Source: Streptomyces griseomycini
GTDB lineage: Bacteria > Actinomycetota > Actinomycetes > Streptomycetales > Streptomycetaceae
Length of the DNA: 64,000 nt
Assembly (NCBI RefSeq): GCF_014203535.1
Contig: NZ_JACHJI010000009.1
Location: 186,001 to 250,000, forward strand
Direction: 5' to 3'
Shown: positions 17,844-25,016 of the stretch, one piece after another
Layout of the letters: each line of letters starts with the position of its first letter
Numbering within the stretch: the stretch's first letter is position 1
Program-made: the position numbers and the translations under genes
The notes under the pieces: generated by a model
What the model saw: the letters and a program-made list of their open reading frames with translations, nothing else
Database searches by the model: none
What the model was told of the DNA's origin: nothing

Positions 17844-18826
17844 CCTTCGTGGACGTGTGCTCGGGGGCGGGCGGACTCGCCCTCGGCCTGGAGCAGGCCG
17901 GATTCGAACCGCGGCTGCTCCTGGACGACGACGCTGACGCCGTCGCGACCCTGAGGACCAACCGGCCGCACTGGAACGTGCTCAACACCGACCTGCTCGA
18001 CTTCGACCCGTCCGAGCACCCCGAGAGCTACGACGTGGATCTCCTCTCGGCGGGGTTGCCGCGGGTGAAGTCGAGTGCGACCGCCCAACGGGCCGAATCA
18101 GGTCTGGAGGAGCGCCTGTTGGAGGCCGCGGTCTATCTGGCCCACGCCATCAGGCCGCGAGCGGTGATCATCGAGAACGTTCCCGATCTCGCCCACTCGG
18201 ACAGGTATCAGCGCTTCCGCGACTTCGCGCGCGCCGAACTGGCTCACTTGGGTTATGAGTTCAGCTGGTTCATCGTGAACGCCGTCGACTTCGGGGTGCC
18301 ACAGAACCGTAAGCAGGGTGTGTTGGTGGCCGTCGAACGACGTTGGGCCGAGGCGTTCCGTCCGCCGACGCCCACGGTGCGGCAACCCATGACGGTCGGT
18401 GCCGCCCTGGGACCGTCCATGGCGGCACGCGGTTGGCCGGACGCAGCCCGTTGGGCCGCTCAGGCCGATCAACCGGCTCCCACCCTCGTCGGAGGCTCGA
18501 AGAACCGAGGGGGCGCCGACCTCGGGCCGACCGGGGCCAAACGGAAGTGGGCGACCATGGGCGTCAATGCCCACACGGTGGGCAACGAGGTTCCCGGCCC
18601 CGACTTCGTGTGGGATCCCTCGCTCGGTAGGGACAACATGGTGAAAATCACAGTCGAGCAGGCGGCGCTGCTTCAGGGGTTCCCCGGATCGTGGGAGGTC
18701 ACTGGTCTGAAGACCGCCCGGTACCGCCAGATCGGGCACGCTACACCGCCCCCCGTCGGCCAAGTGCTGGGTCGGGCCGTCGCCGAAGCCCTCCACGGGC
18801 AGCCGGCGGCCCCCGCCGCCGGCTAG
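17831..18826 (+). CDS. DNA cytosine-C5 methyltransferase homologue lacking the catalytic Cys
   Basis: 331-aa protein with the C5-methylase fold: motif I FVDVCSGAGG (residues 6-15), motif VI IENVPD (114-119), motif VIII FGVPQNRKQG and a motif X-like GHATPPPVGQ. The catalytic loop, normally (G/S)PPCQ, reads AGLPRVKSS, so residue 78 is Arg (CGG), not Cys. Cys to CGG needs at least one change and the following Gln is also lost, so this is unlikely to be a read error. It should not form the covalent methyl-transfer intermediate. It may act as a DNA-binding or target-recognition partner of the next gene. The start GTG 17831 overlaps vsr; AGGAGG is adjacent. Confidence 0.82.
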   Translation: MGGLTFVDVCSGAGGLALGLEQAGFEPRLLLDDDADAVATLRTNRPHWNVLNTDLLDFDPSEHPESYDVDLLSAGLPRVKSSATAQRAESGLEERLLEAAVYLAHAIRPRAVIIENVPDLAHSDRYQRFRDFARAELAHLGYEFSWFIVNAVDFGVPQNRKQGVLVAVERRWAEAFRPPTPTVRQPMTVGAALGPSMAARGWPDAARWAAQADQPAPTLVGGSKNRGGADLGPTGAKRKWATMGVNAHTVGNEVPGPDFVWDPSLGRDNMVKITVEQAALLQGFPGSWEVTGLKTARYRQIGHATPPPVGQVLGRAVAEALHGQPAAPAAG

Positions 18827-18837
18827 ACTTCCGCCAC
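18824..18837 (+). promoter_or_regulatory. Possible leaderless promoter of the second methylase gene
   Basis: TAGACT (18824-18829), a good -10 hexamer whose first three bases are the stop codon of the preceding gene, ends 8 bases before the ATG at 18838. There is no Shine-Dalgarno sequence there and no recognisable -35. The spacing fits transcription starting at the A of the ATG. This would let the second methylase be expressed apart from the operon. Confidence 0.4.
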
Positions 18838-20148
18838 ATGACCAGCACGCCGCCCCACCAGTCCATCCTCGACAAGCCCTTTGTCCTGGACCTCTTCGCA
18901 GGGCCCGGTGGGTTGGACGTCGCTGGTCACAAGCTGGGTCTCCCGAGTCTCGGGATCGAGTGGGACAGGAGCGCGTGCCTGACGCGCTACGCGGCCGGCC
19001 TGGACACCCTCCACGCCGACGTGAGCGCGGTTCGCAGGGAATCCTTCGAGTCGCTCCCGCCGGAGATCAACGTGCTCGCCGGTGGTCCGCCGTGCCAGAC
19101 GTACTCGGTGGCGGGACGGGGCGCCGGACGCAAGGCGCTCGAGGAGGTCAAGGGCTACATCAAACGACTCATGGCGGGCGATTCCGACGCGGAGATCGAC
19201 AAGGAGCTGAGGAAGCTCAGCGACCCGCGCACCGCGTTGGTCCTCGAACCCCTCCGATACGCGATCCAGGCCACCAGGAGCCCGAACCGCGGGCACCGAC
19301 CGTACGACGTCATCATTCTGGAGCAGGTCCCCTCCGTAGTGGCGCTCTGGGAGGGATACGCCGAGGTCCTGCAGGAGGTCGGTCTGCCCGACGGCACCAA
19401 GTACCAGGTCGCCGTCGACGTCCTGAGGACCGAGACCTACGGAGTGCCGCAAACCCGGTCCCGCGCCGTGCTGATCGCCCGTCGTGAGGGACTCGGCAAG
19501 CCCTCACTGCCCGCACCGACCCACCGCGCCTACGAGGCGAAGGAGTGGAACCGCAGGAACGGTGGTATCGCGGCACCGACGACTCAGCCGACCCTTTATG
19601 ACATGGACGTCCCCGACCCACGACAGCGCCCCACGGAGGACGACGGTCTGGAGCACTGGAAGTCGATGGGCGACGCCCTCGCCGAGCCGGTCGGCACGCA
19701 CCCGGGGCGCAGGACGCCCTTCTTGATCCGGTCGAACTACGGCAGTTCCGGAAACCCGGGGCGACGCGGGGTACGGACCGATCGACAGCCCGCCACCACC
19801 GTCACCGGCCGTATCTCGCGCTTCGTGGTCTTCGAGCCCGTCGGCGACCACCACCCCGACGTCGTCCGAGAGGGTCCGAGGTTCAGCATGAACGAGGCGG
19901 GGATGCTGCAGAGCTTCCCGCCGGACTACCCGTGGTCGGGTACGGCGAGGGCCCAGCAGGTGGGCAACGCCGTGCCGCCCCTCTTCGGGGCACACCTCCT
20001 GAGCGCCGCGCTCGGTCTTCCCGCTCCGACCCCGGAGACGATGCGCGAGCCGTGGGTGCCGGCCACGGAGGAGCAGCGGGCCAAGCTGCGGAGCCACGGC
20101 TGCGGGACATCGGACGGCTGCACCGCCCGCTGCCCGCGTCCCGAGTAG
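18838..20148 (+). CDS. DNA cytosine-C5 methyltransferase (catalytic Cys present)
   Basis: 436-aa methylase. Motif I is LDLFAGPGG (residues 17-25), the catalytic motif IV AGGPPCQTYS is intact (Cys86), motif VI is LEQVPS (EQV in place of the usual ENV), motif VIII TYGVPQTRSRAVLI, and motif X QQVGNAVPP near residue 378. About 70 extra residues separate motifs IV and VI. The C-terminus ends in a short Cys-rich tail (HGCGTSDGCTARC). It should modify a specific cytosine and so mark self DNA for module A. It follows the Cys-less homologue by 11 bases and is convergent with the minus-strand genes, 15 bases from the next stop. Confidence 0.88.
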   Translation: MTSTPPHQSILDKPFVLDLFAGPGGLDVAGHKLGLPSLGIEWDRSACLTRYAAGLDTLHADVSAVRRESFESLPPEINVLAGGPPCQTYSVAGRGAGRKALEEVKGYIKRLMAGDSDAEIDKELRKLSDPRTALVLEPLRYAIQATRSPNRGHRPYDVIILEQVPSVVALWEGYAEVLQEVGLPDGTKYQVAVDVLRTETYGVPQTRSRAVLIARREGLGKPSLPAPTHRAYEAKEWNRRNGGIAAPTTQPTLYDMDVPDPRQRPTEDDGLEHWKSMGDALAEPVGTHPGRRTPFLIRSNYGSSGNPGRRGVRTDRQPATTVTGRISRFVVFEPVGDHHPDVVREGPRFSMNEAGMLQSFPPDYPWSGTARAQQVGNAVPPLFGAHLLSAALGLPAPTPETMREPWVPATEEQRAKLRSHGCGTSDGCTARCPRPE

Positions 20149-20163
20149 CTCGACGGCGCCGTA

Positions 20164-21027
20164 TCAGTCCTCGCTCTTCCGGCCCCTGACCGGAGCGGTC
20201 TCGAACAGATCGGCGAAGTAGTCGGTGAGCGCAGCCAGGGACTCCTCCGGGACGGGATCCTCGTCCGGCCCTTCGGGGAGGTCGTGGCGTGAGACCGGTG
20301 GGGCTGTCTCCGCCTCGGCGATCCAGTCCCGCAGACGAGCGGGATCCCTGGGCTCGTCCGGTGCGAGGACGTCGTAGATCAAGGTCGCTCCGGCCGCGTT
20401 GATGGCGACGCTCAGCCCGTTGACTTCGCGTCCAGTGGTGATCTTTCCGTCCTGCAGAAGACGGACGACGGCCTGCGCTGTGGGGCGGTGGTCGAGCAAG
20501 CCCAACCGGAGGACGGTGTGGATGAGGTCCTGGTTGCCGCAAGCAGTCTCGACAGGCCCGTAATCCGGCCCGTTCCGGAAGATTTCGGCCGCCCACCACA
20601 GACGGGAGAAGCACTGCCGGTCCGAAGGGCCCCGGAAGCGCTCTGCAGCGACGCGCTGTGCCGACTCCGACAGGTGACGCCACACGACATAGTCAGGGGC
20701 TACGGCCAGCGCCAGGTGGTTCCACAGGCGCTTGTCCGCCGCTTCCCTCCGCGTCAGACGCAAGGTGGCATGGAGTCGGGGCGCGAGCCAGGCGTCGGCT
20801 TTGGTGCGCTCGTTGCGGAACTCGAACATGGCGTCCTCGACCAGGCTGCGGATCGGCTCGACCCACCACCGGGCGTCGTCCTCGGGGAGCGGCTCGGCGA
20901 CCTTGGCGAGGTCGATGCCGCTGTGAACCTGTTCGCCCCTGAGCAGTCCCTCGGTGAGGAAGGTGTCCACGGCCGCGCCGGAAAGCAGTGCCAGGCGCTC
21001 CGGTACGTGGTGGGGCTGGGTGATCAC
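20164..21027 (-). CDS. Module A accessory protein resembling DUF6339
   Basis: 287-aa soluble, mostly helical protein with no transmembrane segment. Recognisable blocks are RLWNHLALAVAPDYVVWRHL (about residues 99-118) and SRLWWAAEIFRNG (about 140-152), rich in aromatic residues, then an acidic C-terminus. From memory this looks like DUF6339, a family that travels with Z1/MORC loci; I could not check it. The start GTG overlaps the stop of the upstream gene (GTGA), so it is co-translated with the 331-aa protein. No catalytic motif is evident, and its role is inferred only from context. Confidence 0.6.
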   Translation of the reverse strand: MITQPHHVPERLALLSGAAVDTFLTEGLLRGEQVHSGIDLAKVAEPLPEDDARWWVEPIRSLVEDAMFEFRNERTKADAWLAPRLHATLRLTRREAADKRLWNHLALAVAPDYVVWRHLSESAQRVAAERFRGPSDRQCFSRLWWAAEIFRNGPDYGPVETACGNQDLIHTVLRLGLLDHRPTAQAVVRLLQDGKITTGREVNGLSVAINAAGATLIYDVLAPDEPRDPARLRDWIAEAETAPPVSRHDLPEGPDEDPVPEESLAALTDYFADLFETAPVRGRKSED

Positions 21028-22019
21028 GTCTCGTTCTCCCTGTTCGTCCGCTCCAGGCTGCGGATCATGTAGCCCACCGCCTTGGCGGCATCGGCACGCC
21101 GGACCGCCGCGTAATGGATGCGTGTCTGCAGTTCGGCCCAGCCCGAGTCACCGGTGCGTCGGTTGTGGACCTGGCGCAGGGCCTCCTCGACGTGTACGCC
21201 GGGGACGACGTCCGGGAGCATCTCCCGCAGCACCTCGCCCTGCCAGTCGGTCGGGAAGACCGGGCCACCGCCCGGTTCCACCTCCAGGTCGCCGATGGCG
21301 CCGTGGAAGACCGCCGTCCACACGTCCGTGGCCATCTGGGCGACGAGGAGGTCGCGCACCTTGCTGTCCACACCGGAGCCGTTGCTGTCCAGCAGCCCGA
21401 CGATCCCGTCGATGTCGGTGTTGACGAACACCGTGGGAACCCGTGCCGTGGTGTCCACGAGCCAGGGCGCGTCGGCGTAGGCACGCAGCCATTCCCTGGA
21501 GCTCTTGCTGAACGACGCCTTCCGGACATCCAGTCGCAGACCTCTGACCGGCTCGTCGGAGACGGTGTCCACGACCCAGCTCCGGTCGGTCTCGGTGATC
21601 GACCGTCCCCGCACTCCGTCGACCGTCCCGATGGCGTACGCGCTGAGGGAGGCACGTCCCAGGTGGTCGTCGCGCAGTACCTCCAGGTAGCCCGACCAGT
21701 CGTGGCTGCCCTCCGTGTCGCGTGTGAGGGCCGTCGAGGTACGGACGTTGGTCTCACCGTCGGTCAATACCGCGAGGACGCGCAGATCGGACCAGGCAGC
21801 GTCCGGAGCGTCGGCGCCGGGCGGCAGCGTGACCGAGAGACCGATCGTCGCACTCACCCAGTCCGTGTGGCCCGCGACGCCGAGGGCGACGGCCTGCTCC
21901 TGAACCGAGTAGGCGCTGGTGTCGAGTGGATCACGGGTACCGTCGGACAACTTGAGGGAGACCGACGTCACCCTGAGCGTGATCGGGCGGCTGAGTCGCT
22001 TGTACGGGTAAATTTTCAC
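21024..22019 (-). CDS. Unknown 331-aa protein of defence module A
   Basis: I do not recognise this family. The N-terminal 150 residues look beta-rich with many Val/Thr/Ser; a middle part (about 165-240) has KASFSKSSREWLRAYADAP and VFVNTDIDGIVGLLDSNG; the C-terminal 90 residues are helical and end basic. No nucleotide-binding or nuclease motif stands out and no signal peptide or membrane helix is visible. It sits 3 bases after the XRE-GHKL gene and overlaps the following start by 4 bases, so the three form one operon and probably one complex. A structural partner or DNA-binding subunit is a reasonable guess. Confidence 0.7.
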   Translation of the reverse strand: MKIYPYKRLSRPITLRVTSVSLKLSDGTRDPLDTSAYSVQEQAVALGVAGHTDWVSATIGLSVTLPPGADAPDAAWSDLRVLAVLTDGETNVRTSTALTRDTEGSHDWSGYLEVLRDDHLGRASLSAYAIGTVDGVRGRSITETDRSWVVDTVSDEPVRGLRLDVRKASFSKSSREWLRAYADAPWLVDTTARVPTVFVNTDIDGIVGLLDSNGSGVDSKVRDLLVAQMATDVWTAVFHGAIGDLEVEPGGGPVFPTDWQGEVLREMLPDVVPGVHVEEALRQVHNRRTGDSGWAELQTRIHYAAVRRADAAKAVGYMIRSLERTNRENET

Positions 22020-22022
22020 GCG

Positions 22023-24167
22023 TCACGCCCCCTTGCCCACGCGCAGTTCGACGACGAGGCGGGTGAGCGTGGTCCTCACCGGGTGGCTGGAGACATCGGT
22101 GGCTCCTCGGAACTTCGCGCGGCGTGTGCCGGACGGGAAGTGCAGGATCCCGTTCTCCACCTCGCAGCCCTCCACTGCGACGAGTTCCGCCCAGTCGAGT
22201 CGCGGGCGTCCCCCGGAGCGGACGTCCAACTGGGCGACCGGCACCATCGGGACGATCTCGTCACCGCGCGGGATCTTCACCTCGGCTGTGATCAACCACT
22301 CCCCCTGGTCACCGATCGTCGCCTCGAGCGCGTCCAGCGCCGGCACCACCGGCCCGGAGGGCACCTTGGCCTTGGGCCGGCTCTTGACGGTCAGCGCCTT
22401 GCGCAGCGCCTCACCGCCTTCGCCCCTGCCGCGCTTCGGGCGGGCGACGAGTTCCCTGACCGCGCTGTTGACCTCGGTGGTCAGATTCTGGATCCGCCGA
22501 TACGCGGAAGGGGACCAGCGCAGTGTCAGTTCCTCCGTCTGCCCCCAGCGGTCGTGCTCGGGTGGTTCCGCCGCGCGCAGGAACTCCTCGGCCTCCTTCG
22601 CGAAGGGGGCCGACTGACCGGCGGCCTCACCGACCAGGAGGACGGCTTGGAAGGGGTTGGTGCCGAGCGGCAGGTTCGAAACCGGTGCTTTCCTGACCGT
22701 CATGCGGTTGCCGCGCAGCGAGTGCACCTGGTTCTTGGGGGTGTCGTTGTCGCCGGCGGCCTCGGTGACCAGGAGGACCGCCTGGTGGGTGCCGAGCGTC
22801 CCGCGTGCGCCTCCGGCCAGGGGCAGCTTCAGAGGAACGTTTCTGAAGGCCACCTGCCCGGCTTCGGTGAGCCGATCCACCGTGGTGCCCTCGTAGTGGG
22901 CCCGCAGGGCGCGGGTACGGGAGGGCTGCTCGACGGACGGGTCCACCTTCGTCTCCGGCACGACCTCCTCGCCGTTGCGCAGAGCACGGACGGAGACCTC
23001 AAGCAGCGGGAGCCGTCCACCCCCACCGATCATGGCGGCCCAGAAGTCGCGCCCCAGCGCCTCGACCAAGCGGCCGTGCATTCTGCCGATGTCGCGCGTG
23101 TCCTCGGGACCCTCCTCCGCACGAGGTTTCCCGTCCTGGTCGTGGGCCTCCCCTTCGAGGCTGGCCACGTCGTGCGCGCCCACGATCAGGAAGGACGTAC
23201 CGGGTTCGTCGCTTTCCCGGCTCAGATGGAGGCGGTCCACGGTCTCCCCGTCGGCCCACCAGGAACGGGCGACCTCGGCGCCAGGCGTGTCGGGGTCGGG
23301 GCGCCCGAACCAGGCGGGGCCCGCGTAGGCGCGTCCTTCGACCTCCCGCCAGGGCAGTTCGAGACGACCGATCACCCGTCGCTCGGTACGCCCCTCGTGC
23401 GGCACGGACAGAGTGGAGTTGATGAGCACGAGCCCGAGGGCGCTGGTGGCCCACAGCGTGGCCTTGCCCAGACCGTACGAACCACCGGCGGCCGGGCCTG
23501 ACTTCAGGCTCTCGAGCTGCCGTCGGACGACGGCGGCGAACTTGCCGTCCGCGTAGTCGTCGCCGGTGAGTCCGGAGGCGTTGTAGTCGTCGACCCGCAG
23601 CAGGACCAGACGGCCTTTCTCGTACATGTCGCGTACACCGGCGTCGACGACTCGGCCGACTTTCTGGTTGCCGGCCAGCTCCGAGACGGCTGAGTAGTGC
23701 GGGAAAAGGTCGTTCCAGAGGATCGCCTCGCGGAAGGCGTCCAGGTGCTCACCCGTCAGCTCGTGCAGGGTGTAACGGACGCGGACCGGACGACCGTTCT
23801 CTGTCAACCGCTCGTCGAGGCTGTTCTGGCACGTCTCGCGTGCGAGGACCTGGACGTCGGCGTCGAAGGCGAAGGCGGCGGCATTGCCCAGGTCACGACC
23901 GCCGTCGGGGTAGCCGGGGCGGTGGTACCAGGTGACAGGGAGGCCGGCTTGGGCGTCGGTGGTGCGGGTGTGCACCGTACCGACGTCCGTACCCAGCACC
24001 CTGGCGATGTCCGTCATCACGGTAGGGCGTGGGGTCGACCGTCCGGCGATCCACGCGGAGACGGCGGCTCGGGTCAACCCGAGCTCCTTGGCCAGTTCGG
24101 CCTGCGTCCTTCCCGCGAGCTTGAGCTGCCGGGCCAGCCACGGCCCGAACTCCTCACCTGTCTCCAC
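22023..24167 (-). CDS. XRE helix-turn-helix fused to GHKL ATPase
   Basis: 714-aa fusion. Residues 18-65 form an XRE/Cro helix-turn-helix (TQAELAKELGLTRAAVSAW). A GHKL ATPase follows: N-box ETCQNSLDE (111-119, Glu111 and Asn115 intact), G1-like VDDYNASGL (about 192-200), G2 GGSYGLGKATLWA (228-240). The remainder is a long family-specific transducer/C-terminal region. The combination suggests either sequence-specific loading of a MORC-like clamp or a self-regulating ATPase. GTG start with AGGTGG upstream. The divergent promoter carries a TTGACG/CGTCAA inverted repeat that its own HTH could bind. It heads the leftward three-gene operon. Confidence 0.82.
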   Translation of the reverse strand: METGEEFGPWLARQLKLAGRTQAELAKELGLTRAAVSAWIAGRSTPRPTVMTDIARVLGTDVGTVHTRTTDAQAGLPVTWYHRPGYPDGGRDLGNAAAFAFDADVQVLARETCQNSLDERLTENGRPVRVRYTLHELTGEHLDAFREAILWNDLFPHYSAVSELAGNQKVGRVVDAGVRDMYEKGRLVLLRVDDYNASGLTGDDYADGKFAAVVRRQLESLKSGPAAGGSYGLGKATLWATSALGLVLINSTLSVPHEGRTERRVIGRLELPWREVEGRAYAGPAWFGRPDPDTPGAEVARSWWADGETVDRLHLSRESDEPGTSFLIVGAHDVASLEGEAHDQDGKPRAEEGPEDTRDIGRMHGRLVEALGRDFWAAMIGGGGRLPLLEVSVRALRNGEEVVPETKVDPSVEQPSRTRALRAHYEGTTVDRLTEAGQVAFRNVPLKLPLAGGARGTLGTHQAVLLVTEAAGDNDTPKNQVHSLRGNRMTVRKAPVSNLPLGTNPFQAVLLVGEAAGQSAPFAKEAEEFLRAAEPPEHDRWGQTEELTLRWSPSAYRRIQNLTTEVNSAVRELVARPKRGRGEGGEALRKALTVKSRPKAKVPSGPVVPALDALEATIGDQGEWLITAEVKIPRGDEIVPMVPVAQLDVRSGGRPRLDWAELVAVEGCEVENGILHFPSGTRRAKFRGATDVSSHPVRTTLTRLVVELRVGKGA

Positions 24168-24200
24168 GCGCCACCTGCTCTTCCTCGGGTCGTACGAGGG

Positions 24201-24230
24201 AGGCTAATTTGACGATCACGATCACGTCAA
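24201..24230 (-). promoter_or_regulatory. Promoter and candidate operator of the XRE-GHKL operon
   Basis: Reading leftward, -35 TTGACG (24230-24225) and -10 TAGCCT (24206-24201) are 18 bases apart, a near-consensus vegetative promoter about 34 bases before the GTG. The -35 hexamer is also one arm of an inverted repeat (TTGACG at 24209-24214, CGTCAA at 24225-24230), and the spacer carries two GATCGT-type direct copies. Binding of the XRE domain here would shut off its own operon. Confidence 0.6.
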
Positions 24231-24369
24231 CCAAAAGTTAACCGCACAAGGGGGCACGACAGGTCCAACCATCTCGCCCGAATAGTCCGATTCGACCACT
24301 TCACGCCTTCACGCCCGTCTTGCGTGAGCGGAGGCCACCAACTGCTTTCGGGTGAGCAGAGGTTGAGGC

Positions 24370-24398
24370 TTGCCAGTACCTCAAAACCCGGATACATT
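24370..24398 (+). promoter_or_regulatory. Likely promoter of defence module B
   Basis: -35 TTGCCA (24370-24375) and -10 TACATT (24393-24398) are separated by exactly 17 bases in an AT-rich context, pointing to the right. The predicted transcript would start near 24405, cover the small ORF at 24657 and run into the four-gene helicase operon, with a leader of about 600 bases before 25017. Confidence 0.5.
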
Positions 24399-24656
24399 CG
24401 CCATGTTGGGAAAGCCAACTCGCTCGCGAACCGGTTTGTCCGGGGGATCCGGCGGCTGGCCAGTGGTGTGTCCGAATGCGCCCAACGGGCGCGTGGGGAA
24501 ACGTTTTTGAAAATTTCTGGCGGTCGGGGGACCCAGCCGCTAACGTGATCACCGGCAGAGAATCCCGCAGCGAAAATCCTTTCGTCTCATGGGGCGTGGC
24601 CCGATTACACCCCTGGTGCGAATCACAGGACATTACTCGACAGGGGTGGGGACTCA

Positions 24657-24866
24657 TTGAACGAGGACGACTGTTACCCGTTGCTGCTCTCCCATCGGGA
24701 ACGCAACGCGGTTGAGCTGGATGTTCGGCGGACGGTGAGCAAGGCCGAAGTCCCGAACGTCTTGAACCGACACGAACTGTCCGAGGACGATTTTTTCGTT
24801 GGATTCCCCGACGACTTGGCCAAGGCAGTGCAGGCACTGCCGGACGAGAGCCCTCCCGCTCTCTGA
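24657..24866 (+). CDS. Small acidic protein ahead of the module B operon
   Basis: 69-aa open reading frame with a TTG start after GGGGTGGGG. The product is acidic, soluble and without cysteines of note other than one near the N-terminus; it matches nothing I recognise. It starts about 150 bases before the GHKL-helicase gene in the same direction and behind the same promoter. It could be a small regulator or sensor for the system, an upstream regulatory ORF, or spurious. The overlapping inverted repeat at 24608-24648 might control its translation. Confidence 0.4.
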   Translation: MNEDDCYPLLLSHRERNAVELDVRRTVSKAEVPNVLNRHELSEDDFFVGFPDDLAKAVQALPDESPPAL

Positions 24867-25016
24867 CACCGGGCACTTCACCCGTATGACCTGCGTACTC
24901 GTTCATCGGACAGACGCTCCGACCACCAGTGCGCGATGAACCATGGGCCGGCTCGCACACAACCGGCGGTCCGGCCCGCCACCAGACTTTCATCCACCTT
25001 TGACACCAGGAGCGCA

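Larger units (their letters stand above)
24168..24656. other. Central regulatory stretch between modules A and B
   Basis: A 490-base gap with clearly lower GC than the surroundings. It contains the leftward promoter above, a rightward promoter at 24370-24398, and an 8-base inverted repeat (CACCCCTG at 24608, CAGGGGTG at 24641) whose right arm overlaps the likely ribosome site of the small ORF at 24657. I see no gene in it. Confidence 0.55.

Noticed and set aside
17831..18826. Reading the methylase Arg78 as a sequencing error
   Set aside because: The neighbouring Gln is also replaced and the frame is intact across the motif, so a single-base error does not restore the catalytic motif.
24936..25016. 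Upstream ATG start for the GHKL-helicase protein
   Set aside because: The 27 extra residues have no ribosome site and are low-complexity; GTG 25017 follows CAGGAG.
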